Origin: Parasediminibacterium sp046546515
GTDB taxonomy: Bacteria; Bacteroidota; Bacteroidia; Chitinophagales; Chitinophagaceae
Direction of reading: 5' to 3'
DNA length: 64,000 nt
Assembly (NCBI RefSeq): GCF_046546515.1
Contig: NZ_JBKHKJ010000006.1
Span: forward strand, 62,001-126,000
The position numbers and the translations under genes are program-made. The notes beneath the pieces are model-generated. The model saw only the letters and a list, made by a program, of their open reading frames with translations. It did no database searches and was not told the DNA's origin. This document shows positions 46,780 through 55,493 of the stretch, in pieces. The first letter of the stretch is position 1. Each line of letters starts with the position of its first letter.

Positions 46780-48723
46780 TTAGCCACCCAAATATTTGTA
46801 GTTTTTTAAAAGAATGCCCAAGTCCCTCCAGAAATCATAATTCTTGGCATACTGGATATTCAGGTGGCGCAGGGCTTCTTTATTCAAGGGATGGATTTTG
46901 TGCAATGGCAACCCATAGCAAGTAATAATATTGGGTTTCAAAGGCGGCAATGGCATATCCAATATGATATAGCCTACCCATGTTTTCTGGTTGTTCAAAA
47001 CCGCAAAGATATTTTTAAACAAAGCCCACCTTTTTTTTACAATAAACGCTTGCATGGGGAACGTTATAAGCAGGTAAGAAGAAAAGCCAATGTCCAATGC
47101 CCTTTTCATCCGTTTATTATAGGGTTCGCTTATCCTGTAAAAACCTTCTGCCACAAGGGTTTCTCCAGTTGTGGCCTTGCTATCGCTGCCTACAATGCTG
47201 TCTGTATTGTGGCCAATAAACCGATAGCTAATATTGTGTGGCAGTGTTTGTATCATTTGGATAATGTGGTAGTAAGTCAGGTAGCCCTCGCAAAAAATAA
47301 GCTCCCGGATGTTTAGCGTGTTCAGCAATTGCTTTACTTCTTTTATATCGCCAATAGCTTCGCCGTCATCCCCATTTATTTTAATCCTGCCCAATAGCCT
47401 CTCTTCCAAGCCTGCATGTTTAAAAATACCATGCACATGTTCGTATTCTTCCGGTGAGCCTATCACTGCTGTCTGCTGGAACTTGTATTCCTCGTCGCTA
47501 GGCAATACCCATCCCAACTGGAGCAATACCCACCTGAATATGGTGATGGCAATTGCGGCCGCTAAGCCTCCAAAAACAACTACAGCCCTCGAAAACCGTA
47601 AATGCTCGGGCAATAGAGAATACGAAGCAATCATTACCACTATTCCCGAAATGCTTGCCGAGAAGGTTTTGGAAGGCTTGTCCAGTTTGTCGTACATGCC
47701 CGAAAGTGCGCCAGTGATAAGGAAAATAATTGCAAATGAAAAAAAAGTAAGTGGGAAATAGCCTTGCGAGAAAGGCTCCCCATCCCTAAAAAAAACAGTC
47801 CATTCGTTTTTTATACCCCATAGTGAACAAAAAATAAGTAACGCATCTACTAGCGGGAGGCCAATTTTTAGAACAAATGATTTTAAAAGCGAAATAGATG
47901 CCCTGAAAAAAATGGCAGATTGAATCAACAGTGAAAACACGCGGGCTTTGCTGCCAGAATAATGTTTTTGCACAAAAATGCTCATGGCGCTGTAAAACAT
48001 TTTTACGTAGTTCAGGCTGCCTTTCTTGGTGCTTTCGCCTTTGAAATGGAGGATGGTGCTTTCTGAAAAATAATAATTGTTGAAGCCAGCTTTTTGAATC
48101 CTGTAGCTAAGGTCAATATCTTCCCCGTACATAAAAAAATCCTCGTCAAACCCATTGGTTGCTGCTATAGCTTCTTTTCTTGCCATGATAAAGGCACCAG
48201 CCAGCACATCTATTTTATGGTTGGCAAATGGATCTAGATGCCCCAGTGCATATTGGTTAAAAATGCGAGACCTTGGGAATATGCCTGCAAGCCCCGTTAA
48301 TTTAAAAAAAGAAGCGATAGGCGATGGGTAGCCCCTTTTGCTTTCGGGCAAAAAAGTACCGCTGCCATCAATCATTTTAATGCCCAAAGCACCGCAGTCG
48401 GGTTGTTTTTCAAAAAAATCAATACATTTAGCAAAGCAATCCTCTGGCAATATGGTATCGGGGTTCAGGAACAAGATATAATCGCCTTTGCAATAGGGCA
48501 ATGCTTGGTTATTGGCCTTGCCAAAGCCCACATTGTCGCTGTTATAAATATACTTTACAAAAGGGAATTTGGGTTGCAGGTAGGCTATACTATCGTCGCT
48601 GGAATCATTGTCAACCACTATTACTTCTATCTCCATGCTGCCAATGGCTTTTTCCACGGAGCATAAGCACTGCTCCAGGAAATACTTTACATTATAATTG
48701 ACAATGATGATGGAAATAAGCAT
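46780..48723 (-). CDS. GT2 glycosyltransferase fused to a degenerate phosphoglycosyltransferase
   Basis: 647 residues. Residues 1-240 are a GT2 glycosyltransferase with the NYNVKYFLEQCL start, a VVDNDSSDDS nucleotide site and DPDTI-like NPDTILP, close to rhamnosyltransferases. Residues about 265-405 are membrane helices, 420-530 a nucleotide-binding-like CoA-binding fold (TAVIGSPEEYEHV), and 555-647 a remnant of a bacterial sugar transferase domain: MKRALDIGFSSYLLITFP at its start and YDFWRDLGILLKNYKYL at its end are recognisable, but the catalytic core with KFRSM is missing. It probably adds a sugar to a membrane-bound glycan; the fused part may anchor or regulate it. Confidence 0.85.
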   Translation of the reverse strand: MLISIIIVNYNVKYFLEQCLCSVEKAIGSMEIEVIVVDNDSSDDSIAYLQPKFPFVKYIYNSDNVGFGKANNQALPYCKGDYILFLNPDTILPEDCFAKCIDFFEKQPDCGALGIKMIDGSGTFLPESKRGYPSPIASFFKLTGLAGIFPRSRIFNQYALGHLDPFANHKIDVLAGAFIMARKEAIAATNGFDEDFFMYGEDIDLSYRIQKAGFNNYYFSESTILHFKGESTKKGSLNYVKMFYSAMSIFVQKHYSGSKARVFSLLIQSAIFFRASISLLKSFVLKIGLPLVDALLIFCSLWGIKNEWTVFFRDGEPFSQGYFPLTFFSFAIIFLITGALSGMYDKLDKPSKTFSASISGIVVMIASYSLLPEHLRFSRAVVVFGGLAAAIAITIFRWVLLQLGWVLPSDEEYKFQQTAVIGSPEEYEHVHGIFKHAGLEERLLGRIKINGDDGEAIGDIKEVKQLLNTLNIRELIFCEGYLTYYHIIQMIQTLPHNISYRFIGHNTDSIVGSDSKATTGETLVAEGFYRISEPYNKRMKRALDIGFSSYLLITFPMQAFIVKKRWALFKNIFAVLNNQKTWVGYIILDMPLPPLKPNIITCYGLPLHKIHPLNKEALRHLNIQYAKNYDFWRDLGILLKNYKYLGG

Positions 48724-48887
48724 ACGGCCAGTTGTATCGCAAATGCAGTTTTTTAAAAGATTTGTAAAGTAAAGGAAATTGGGAAATAAAAGGGCTTCTA
48801 TTCACCTAGTGACTAATTCTTTTTTTGCCAATAGTGCCTTTCTGCTAATTGGGGCGTATTTATTAGAGCGAAGTACACAAGCGCCGA

Positions 48888-48955
48888 GTAGGCAAAGGCA
48901 TTTCAGCCCAAGCATCTCACAGAACCGTGCGTATAAGTCTCCCTTCACACGGCTC
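48888..48955 (-). ncRNA. Group II intron 3' relic (domains V and VI)
   Basis: Domain V is the 34 bases at 48922-48955 read on the minus strand: GAGCCGTGT, then GAAGG, a GAGA tetraloop, CTTAT, the AC bulge and GCACGGTTC. The 9-bp lower stem pairs throughout, the AGC triad and the two-base bulge are in place, and only the upper stem has one A-A mismatch. A domain VI-like hairpin follows and ends at the expected CCTAC (48888). No domain I-IV or reverse transcriptase is present, so it cannot splice or move. Confidence 0.75.
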
Positions 48956-49307
48956 TTGTTATCTAGTCTTTTAGATTATTTCTTTTTGATTGACGGCAAT
49001 GCTAGCAAAGCGAGCTATTTTAAAAGGGAGTTTTTGTTTTTGCTGAAAACTTTTAAATATGAGCCTTATAAAATTACATAGGTACTTTTTTTCTAGCTTA
49101 TATCTTTAATTTACTATTTGTGGGATTTGCATCTATTTATTTTCCGATTTGATATATTAGGATCAATCTAAGGAAAGAGCACGATATGATTATTCGGCGT
49201 AATAGACAAAATGGTTGATCTTTTTTCAGGCTCCTCATTTTTAAAATTACTTAATCCGGAAGGGATGGCATTGTTATTACAAATCGAATATTTTGATTTT
49301 TCCAAAA

Positions 49308-49352
49308 ACCCTAAAGGAGTGAAATTATAGACAATTTCACTCCTTTAGGGGT
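49308..49352. repeat. Long near-perfect hairpin overlapping a short open frame
   Basis: ACCCTAAAGGAGTGAAATT pairs with AATTTCACTCCTTTAGGGGT (one bulged base). The left arm is also the end of a 39-codon frame from ATG 49211 (ending SKNPKGVKL). It resembles dispersed Bacteroidota palindromes; with flanking A/T it could act as a bidirectional terminator near ispF. Confidence 0.55.
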
Positions 49353-49471
49353 CGTATAAGGAATATTTGGGATTATTTACTATAACAATACCATCACTTC
49401 TGGATCACAAAACCCGACAATAAGTTTAATTTTCTTAAAAGCGATTAACCTGAATATCATAAATATGCTCC

Positions 49472-49960
49472 CTATAACGATTGCTGCTCGGCCTTTGCAA
49501 GCAAAACAGTTGCATAAGCTATCAGCCCTTCTTCCCTCCCTACAAAACCCATTGTCTCAGTTGTAGTGGCTTTGATAGAAATATCTCTTATGCCAATATG
49601 CAGTATAGCAGCTATCGCTTCTTGCATTTGGGCTATATACGGTTTTATTTTTGGTGCTTGTAGGCACAGGGTAGTGTCAATGTTAATAACCTTGTACCCT
49701 TCGTAGGTGATTAATGCATAAACTCGTTCTAGCAATATTTTGCTGTCTATGTTTTTAAACTCGCCAGAAGTGTCAGGGAAATGCACACCAATATCGCCTA
49801 GGCACAGTGCGCCTAACAAGGCATCGCATATCGCATGTAGCAATACATCAGCATCGCTATGCCCCAACGCACCCTTGGAATGTGGTATTTTAATGCCCCC
49901 AATCCACAAATCCCTTCCTACCACCATTTGGTGAAAATCAACCCCAGATCCTATCCTCAT
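49472..49960 (-). CDS. ispF: 2-C-methyl-D-erythritol 2,4-cyclodiphosphate synthase
   Basis: 162 residues, the usual IspF length. The zinc-binding motif GVDFHQM (Asp and His) is near the start, then IPHSKGALGHSDADVLLHAICDALLG carries the second His and the substrate region, and IGVHFPDT follows. The C-terminal EGLIAYATVLL is complete. The enzyme cyclises CDP-ME 2-phosphate in the methylerythritol phosphate route to isoprenoids. Cytoplasmic trimer. It is separated from porV by a bidirectional terminator, so it has its own transcript. Confidence 0.96.
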   Translation of the reverse strand: MRIGSGVDFHQMVVGRDLWIGGIKIPHSKGALGHSDADVLLHAICDALLGALCLGDIGVHFPDTSGEFKNIDSKILLERVYALITYEGYKVINIDTTLCLQAPKIKPYIAQMQEAIAAILHIGIRDISIKATTTETMGFVGREEGLIAYATVLLAKAEQQSL

Positions 49961-50020
49961 AAATTATCTTATTATACTGGTTAAATAAAACGTAAAATTG
50001 AAACAAATATAAATTTCAAT

Positions 50021-50062
50021 AAAAAAGGAACTTTACCATAAAGCAGGTAAAGTTCCTTTTTT
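50021..50062. terminator. Bidirectional intrinsic terminator between porV and ispF
   Basis: AAAAAAGGAACTTTACC and GGTAAAGTTCCTTTTTT form a perfect 17-bp stem with an 8-base loop. It lies 50 bases after the porV stop codon on the minus strand. Confidence 0.9.
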
Positions 50063-50112
50063 AATATTATTCTCTAATGCTACTTGTCTGCGGTCTTTGC
50101 TGTCAAACTTTC

Positions 50113-51291
50113 TTAGTTACCTGAAAGCGAGCTGGCATCGGCTCCGGCAGAACCACCATCCAAATCGAATGTAACGCCAAACCTCAACGTATTAGACAGC
50201 GGGTTTCTTGTAACCCCATTGCCTGAGGATGCTAGATAAGAAATATTGATGGTAATTACATTGTATTTCAATCCTGCGCCAAACGTCAGATACTTACGGC
50301 CCCCTTGACTATTGCTCTCGTAAAAATATCCTGTACGCAACGAGAACTGATCGGCGTAGGTATATTCGGCACCTACGGATGCTTGTAGCTTTTGTAATTG
50401 ATTGCCCCCGTCGCTAAACGAGCTGAACCAGCTATTCACCACGCTTTTACTCCTATATGCAGCTAGGGTTGCAGCATCAATAGTTGAGTCGCTATTCAAA
50501 CCTGGCACCAGCAATTTATTCACGTCCAAGGCAAAGCTAAACCTATTACCTTCATCAGGCACAATTGTGTACGCAAGGCCCAACCCTAGGTTGGCAGGTA
50601 TATAGTCTTTGTTTTGTGCATCGTTGGTGTAGCCAATCTTAGTACCCAAGTTAGACAAGGCAACTCCCCAGCTTAAACCTTCACCATTTTCGCCCGGCGC
50701 ATTTTTAAACAAGGAAATATCGCCGGCAATAGAAGTGCCTGCTTTATAAATAGTTGCATCGCTTCCAGCACTCCCCGAGATCAGGCTGCTATTAATATAT
50801 TTCAGAGTTACACCCAAGCCTAGCTTTTCACCTAGTTTGCGGGAATAACCCAACTCTGCACTATATTCTTTGGGGTTAGACTTCTGCAAATCATTGCCAT
50901 TGGCATCCGTAAATTGTATGGTGCCAAGGCTAAAATAACGGGTGGAAAGCGACAATGCATTAATATCGTCTAGTTTGTAGTACCCAGAGGCACAAAGCAG
51001 ATACACATCATTCAAGCCCAAGTCTTTCAGCCAAGGGGTGTAAGTAAGGCTTACGGCACTTTTATTTTTGGTAAAAGGGGTTTTAGCCAGGTTCCAAAAG
51101 GCAGAATTGGCATCTGGGGTTGTGGCAATGCCCACATCGCCCATGCCACCCGCCCTTGCATCGGGCGAAATGCGTAAAAAAGGAACTGCCGTGGTAACAA
51201 TGTTAATGGAGTTGGTTTGGGCATTGGAGCAAAGCACACCAGCACTTGCTACAAAGGATAATAATACACGCTTAACTGATGAATGTTTCAT
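50113..51291 (-). CDS. porV: Type IX secretion outer membrane protein PorV
   Basis: 392 residues from the ATG at 51291; the frame could begin at a TTG at 51318, which is less likely. A signal peptide (VLLSFVASAGVLCSNAQ) is followed by the PorV signature TAVPFLRISPDARAGGMGDV and a beta-barrel with typical alternating strands, ending in a short SLSGN tail. PorV carries sorting-domain proteins from the secretion pore to the attachment machinery in the outer membrane, so it is a partner of the sorting-domain proteins encoded in this window. It diverges from gldJ. Confidence 0.95.
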   Translation of the reverse strand: MKHSSVKRVLLSFVASAGVLCSNAQTNSINIVTTAVPFLRISPDARAGGMGDVGIATTPDANSAFWNLAKTPFTKNKSAVSLTYTPWLKDLGLNDVYLLCASGYYKLDDINALSLSTRYFSLGTIQFTDANGNDLQKSNPKEYSAELGYSRKLGEKLGLGVTLKYINSSLISGSAGSDATIYKAGTSIAGDISLFKNAPGENGEGLSWGVALSNLGTKIGYTNDAQNKDYIPANLGLGLAYTIVPDEGNRFSFALDVNKLLVPGLNSDSTIDAATLAAYRSKSVVNSWFSSFSDGGNQLQKLQASVGAEYTYADQFSLRTGYFYESNSQGGRKYLTFGAGLKYNVITINISYLASSGNGVTRNPLSNTLRFGVTFDLDGGSAGADASSLSGN

Positions 51292-51864
51292 CTTACTACT
51301 TAAATTTTTAGTTTGCAAATAAAGGAAAGAAAACTACAAAAAAACAAAAACTGGAATTTTTGAGGTAATCGTAATTAAGCGTAGAAATAAACCATCAATT
51401 TTTTTAGTGTATTAAGATGCAACAATTGTGCTAAAGATGCCTAGTGTTTTTTTTGTAAGAATTTAGATGCAATTATACAACCAAATTTTATTCTAAGACA
51501 GCATATTTTAGTTATTCGCTGCCAGCCTATCTCATAAATATTATTCTTTCATCTTTCCTTAACATCTTTTTGTAAGAACCTTTATACTAAAAATTTAGAG
51601 GTTAACTAACCCTACATTCAACAAATACTATTTATTTAATATCATTTTATTTTCCAAGTTCACTGAGATTACTAACCCAAAAAAGAAAAAAAGTAAGGGT
51701 TTTAAAGCTTATCTTGAAATTAATTGTTAAAAAGAATAATTCTTTTGTTAGCATCTTTTTACAATGCCGATTGAAATTGATTGTTTTATAGAAATTCTCC
51801 TATATTCGCAACAGGTAAACTATTTTTTATAAAATTTATACAATAAGAATTCAAAGTATAACTT
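51292..51864. other. Divergent regulatory region between porV and gldJ
   Basis: 573 AT-rich bases with no credible gene. A short palindrome AAAAGAAT/ATTCTTTT is at about 51730-51747, and a candidate -7 box for gldJ is at 51801-51808. The region's length suggests promoter and regulatory sites for both T9SS genes, but none can be proven from the sequence. Confidence 0.5.
51801..51808 (+). promoter_or_regulatory. Candidate -7 box for gldJ (TATATTCG)
   Basis: TATATTCG differs by one base from TAnnTTTG. A TTG lies about 17 bases upstream (51781), near the expected -33 position. It leaves a 56-base leader to the gldJ ATG. Confidence 0.35.
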
Positions 51865-53415
51865 ATGCAAATATTAACAGGTGTAAGAAATTTTGTTTTG
51901 GTAGTAACTGCTTTTAGTGGTTTATATGCCTGCAAACACAAAGAAAAATCCACAGTTACAGGTATGACCTATAACGATAAAACAGCAGGTGGTTTTTCGG
52001 TAGCCAAACCAAAGGATGTTAAAGTAGCTCCAGGTCTTGTATTTGTACAAGGAGGTACTTTTACAATGGGTGCTACCCAAGAAGATGTAATGTCTGATTG
52101 GAACAATATCCCACGTAGGGTTACTGTCAACTCGTTTTTTATTGATAAAACCGAAGTAGCAAACGTACACTATAGGGAGTATTTGTATTGGTTGGAGAAA
52201 ATGTTTACTGATACACCTAAGTATAACGCCTTGCTGAACGGTGCACGCCCAGACACATTGGTTTGGAGAAGTGCGCTTTCTTATAACGAGCCTTATGTAG
52301 AGTATTACTTTCGCCATCCTTCTTACAACTATTACCCTGTGGTAGGCGTAAGCTGGAGGCAAGCTTATGACTTTTGCTTGTGGCGTACAGACCGTGTTAA
52401 CCAGATTGAATTGATTAAAACTGGCTATGCCGACCCTAAGCAGGATGGCAAAACTCAATTTGGCAAAAATGACGATAACTTTAATACAAAGGCATATTTA
52501 CTGGGTGAATATCAAATGAAACCAGGACCAAAAACAAAATCGACTAAAAACCCATTAAAAGATGAGAACGGAAAACCAAGAAATCCTAGGTTTGATGATG
52601 GTATCTTGTTTGCCGACTACCGTTTGCCAACTGAAGCTGAATGGGAATATGCTGCCTATGGTTATGTAACTGAAAACCCTCAAAAGAAACCTTCCAAACG
52701 CCAGCGTGGGGAAGAAAACATCATGAATAAAAGTATTTATGCTTGGAAAGATGATGGCTTTTCTAGCCTACGTTCTACAAAACAAGGGGGCTACCAAGGA
52801 GCATTCTTGGCAAACTTTAAGCGTGGCAATGGCGACAATATGGGCGTAGCAGGTGGCTTGAATGACAATGCAGCGATAACCGCAGATGTAAATACTTTTC
52901 TTCCTAATGGATTTGGTTTATATAATATGAGTGGTAATGTGAGCGAGTGGGTTGCAGACGTGTACAGGCCGCTTACCAGCATAGAAGCGGATGACTTTAA
53001 CCCAATACGTGGTAACGTATTTAAAGTGGTTGACAATAGTGCTGGAGCAGGTAACCTAAGGGATAGCTTGGGTAGGATTAAAATGAAATTGCAACCTGAC
53101 TCTGTTTTGAAAGACAGGAGAAACTACCAAAAAGCATACGCTGTAGATTATATGGATGGCGATAGTGCAAGTGCTGTTGGCTATGGATATGGTGTTACTT
53201 CTTTAGTTTCAGACAAATCGCGTGTTGTAAAAGGTGGTAGCTGGAATGATAGGCCTTATTGGTTAAGCCCAGGAACTAGGAGATTCTTAGAGGAAGACCA
53301 AAGCAGCAGCACTATTGGTTTCCGTTGTGCAATGACACATTATGGCCCATCAGAAGGTTTGAAAGCAAACACACGTACAGGTAATATATTCCCTAAAAGG
53401 AAAGCAAGAAGATAA
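51865..53415 (+). CDS. gldJ: Gliding/T9SS lipoprotein GldJ
   Basis: 516 residues. A lipoprotein signal ends at Cys in SGLYACKHKE. The body is a formylglycine-enzyme-like (SUMF1) fold without catalytic cysteines: PGLVFVQGGTFTMGAT, DWNNIPRRVTVNSFFIDKTE, YPVVGVSWRQAYDFCLWRTD, and near the end GGSWNDRPYWLSPGTRRF and GFRCAMTH. GldJ is needed for gliding and stabilises GldK of the T9SS ring. The match to the GldJ-specific DWNN.PRRVTV motif separates it from GldK. A terminator separates it from murF, and porV is divergent. Confidence 0.93.
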   Translation: MQILTGVRNFVLVVTAFSGLYACKHKEKSTVTGMTYNDKTAGGFSVAKPKDVKVAPGLVFVQGGTFTMGATQEDVMSDWNNIPRRVTVNSFFIDKTEVANVHYREYLYWLEKMFTDTPKYNALLNGARPDTLVWRSALSYNEPYVEYYFRHPSYNYYPVVGVSWRQAYDFCLWRTDRVNQIELIKTGYADPKQDGKTQFGKNDDNFNTKAYLLGEYQMKPGPKTKSTKNPLKDENGKPRNPRFDDGILFADYRLPTEAEWEYAAYGYVTENPQKKPSKRQRGEENIMNKSIYAWKDDGFSSLRSTKQGGYQGAFLANFKRGNGDNMGVAGGLNDNAAITADVNTFLPNGFGLYNMSGNVSEWVADVYRPLTSIEADDFNPIRGNVFKVVDNSAGAGNLRDSLGRIKMKLQPDSVLKDRRNYQKAYAVDYMDGDSASAVGYGYGVTSLVSDKSRVVKGGSWNDRPYWLSPGTRRFLEEDQSSSTIGFRCAMTHYGPSEGLKANTRTGNIFPKRKARR

Positions 53416-53451
53416 TACCTTAAATAAAAGGATTTATTTCAATATTTTTGG

Positions 53452-53485
53452 AGCCACTTAATTTTATAATTGAGTGGCTTTTTTT
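53452..53485 (+). terminator. Intrinsic terminator of gldJ
   Basis: AGCCACTTAA and TTGAGTGGCT pair (one G-U) and are followed by seven Ts, about 37 bases after the gldJ stop. Confidence 0.82.
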
Positions 53486-53539
53486 ATACTCCAAATCGTA
53501 GTTGTAAATTTTATATATACATATTAAAATACGAATACT

Positions 53540-54823
53540 GTGTACACTATAGAAGAATTATATCATTTATACTTGCAACATCCATCTGTACAAACTGATA
53601 CAAGGAAACTCCAAAAAGGGGATATTTTTTTTGCGTTGAAAGGCCCTAATTTCAATGGCAATGTATATGCAGCCACAGCCATTGAGCTAGGGGCAGCTTT
53701 TGTAGTGGTTGATGAAGAAACAGGAATAAGCAATGAAAAGATAGTTAAAGTAGAAGATGCACTAAAAGCTTTGCAGGCACTTGCCAAGCACCACCGCCAG
53801 CAACTAAATATCCCCGTGCTAGCCATCACTGGTAGCAATGGAAAAACCACAACAAAGGAGCTTATAAATAGTGTTTTATCTACCCAATATATTACTTATA
53901 CCACCCAAGGGAACTTGAACAACCATATTGGCGTGCCACTAACATTGCTGAGTATTAAAAAAGATGCACAAATGGCCGTGGTGGAAATGGGAGCCAACCA
54001 TTTGAAAGAAATAGAAAGCTATTGCCAATATACTTTGCCCACTCATGGCCTGATTACCAATTGCGGAAAAGCACACTTGGAAGGTTTTGGAGGTGTAGAA
54101 GGCGTAAGGAAAGGCAAAGGGGAACTATATGATTTTTTAAGACAGGACAAACACACAGCTTTTGTAAACTGGGACTACGGTTACTTGCAAACCATGAGCA
54201 GGGGTATTGAAAATATAATTAAATATGGCAGCACCGAGGGTGAAGTAATAGGCAGCCTGATTGCAAATGAACCTTTCCTAAAAGTAGGTGTACAGGGTAA
54301 AACAGGAGTATTGGAAATTGAAACGCAATTAGTGGGCGATTATAACCTACCCAATGTTTTAAGTGCTGTAGCAGTGGGCAGGCATTTTAATATTACAGAA
54401 GCTAATATAAAAAAAGCCATAGAAGATTACACCCCATCTAATAGCCGCTCACAATTATTAATTAAAGATAGCAACACCATCATTTTAGATGCCTACAATG
54501 CCAACCCTACCAGCATGAAAGCAGCCATTGAAAATTTTGCTCAATTGCAGGCCGAAAAAAAAATTGTGCTAATTGGGGCAATGGCAGAATTGGGGGATGA
54601 GAGCATACACGAACATGAAGAAATAATAAAACTACTGGGTAAATACAACTGGGAACAAGTAGTGCTTGTAGGAGGCACTTTTGGTCAAATACAGCACCCA
54701 TTCCTTTATTTTAGCTCATCACTCGAGGCTAAGGAATGGCTTGACAAACAACAATTTACCAATAGCCATTTACTCATCAAAGGCTCACGCAGTATGCAAA
54801 TGGAGAAATTGATAAATATTTAG
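53540..54823 (+). CDS. murF: UDP-N-acetylmuramoyl-tripeptide--D-Ala-D-Ala ligase
   Basis: 427 residues; the start is a GTG at 53540, and the following MYTIEELYHLYLQHP matches the usual MurF N-terminus in this phylum. The Mur ligase ATP loop is LAITGSNGKTTTKE; the central NPTSMKAAIENF and C-terminal ligand domain (AMAELGDES) are present. It adds D-Ala-D-Ala to the UDP-MurNAc-tripeptide in the cytoplasm, the last soluble step of the peptidoglycan precursor. The gldJ-murF order is also known from other Bacteroidota. Confidence 0.95.
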   Translation: MYTIEELYHLYLQHPSVQTDTRKLQKGDIFFALKGPNFNGNVYAATAIELGAAFVVVDEETGISNEKIVKVEDALKALQALAKHHRQQLNIPVLAITGSNGKTTTKELINSVLSTQYITYTTQGNLNNHIGVPLTLLSIKKDAQMAVVEMGANHLKEIESYCQYTLPTHGLITNCGKAHLEGFGGVEGVRKGKGELYDFLRQDKHTAFVNWDYGYLQTMSRGIENIIKYGSTEGEVIGSLIANEPFLKVGVQGKTGVLEIETQLVGDYNLPNVLSAVAVGRHFNITEANIKKAIEDYTPSNSRSQLLIKDSNTIILDAYNANPTSMKAAIENFAQLQAEKKIVLIGAMAELGDESIHEHEEIIKLLGKYNWEQVVLVGGTFGQIQHPFLYFSSSLEAKEWLDKQQFTNSHLLIKGSRSMQMEKLINI

Positions 54824-54951
54824 GTAGTAGTTTGTAGTCAGTTTTAAAGCATGAGTAAATTTAACCCTTTCCCCCCAGCAGTGAATGATTACCTTTACAA
54901 ACAATATATGTATTAGTAATACTTGATATTTTCTAATACACAAGGGATACC

Positions 54952-55413
54952 ATGGAAAATATAAAGAAAAAAAAATCTTACCTGCTTAGCCTGCTTGCAA
55001 ACAAATGCCCCCGCTGCCGGGAAGGCGATTTATTTGTAAGTAATAAAGCTTATGCTTTAAAGAATGGCCAAAATGTAAAAATGCACGAGAAATGCCCTGT
55101 TTGTGGGCAGCCAACAGAGCTGGAAGTGGGCTTTTACTATGGCACTAGCTATGTTAGTTATGCACTTACCGTTGCTTTCTCTGGCTTTTCTTTTGCAGCA
55201 TGGTTTTTTACTATTGGCTTTAATCTGGAAGACAACCGGATTTTCTGGTGGCTTGGCCTAAACGCATTTGTGCTTTTATTGCTACAGCCTTTGTTTATGC
55301 GCATTAGCAGGAGTTTGTGGATTAGCTGGTTTGTAGATTATGATACAGACTGGAATTTGCACCAGCCAAAATCGGTAGAACGCATTGTGCCCGAGCACAT
55401 GAACAATTGGTAG
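54952..55413 (+). CDS. DUF983 membrane protein with zinc-finger-like N-terminus
   Basis: 153 residues. The N-terminal NKCPRCREGDLF and CPVCGQPTELE supply four cysteines for a zinc ribbon; GFYYGTSYVSYALTV then leads into two or three membrane helices (about 70-125). The layout is that of DUF983, found in Bacteroidota and proteobacteria with unknown function. It lies 128 bases after murF and is followed by a terminator. The ending (WISWFVDYDTDWNLHQPKS) is the conserved C-terminal tail. Confidence 0.88.
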   Translation: MENIKKKKSYLLSLLANKCPRCREGDLFVSNKAYALKNGQNVKMHEKCPVCGQPTELEVGFYYGTSYVSYALTVAFSGFSFAAWFFTIGFNLEDNRIFWWLGLNAFVLLLLQPLFMRISRSLWISWFVDYDTDWNLHQPKSVERIVPEHMNNW

Positions 55414-55448
55414 TTTAGGTTATTTTGAATTTTAAGTTTTGAATTAAG

Positions 55449-55493
55449 GGCAACAGGATATAGGTTAAATATCTAAACCCTGTTGCCTTTTTT
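55449..55493. terminator. Terminator between DUF983 and the convergent DsbA-like gene
   Basis: GGCAACAGG and CCTGTTGCC form a 9-bp stem followed by six Ts. It lies within the short convergent gap and reaches the stop codon of the minus-strand gene at 55492. Confidence 0.78.

Larger units (their letters stand above)
48724..49471. other. 748-bp spacer with a group II intron relic and a long hairpin
   Basis: No credible protein gene. On the minus strand the domain V-VI end of a group II intron is visible at 48888-48955; the intron's other domains and reverse transcriptase were not found upstream. A near-perfect 19-bp hairpin lies at 49308-49352. Both are listed separately. Confidence 0.7.
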
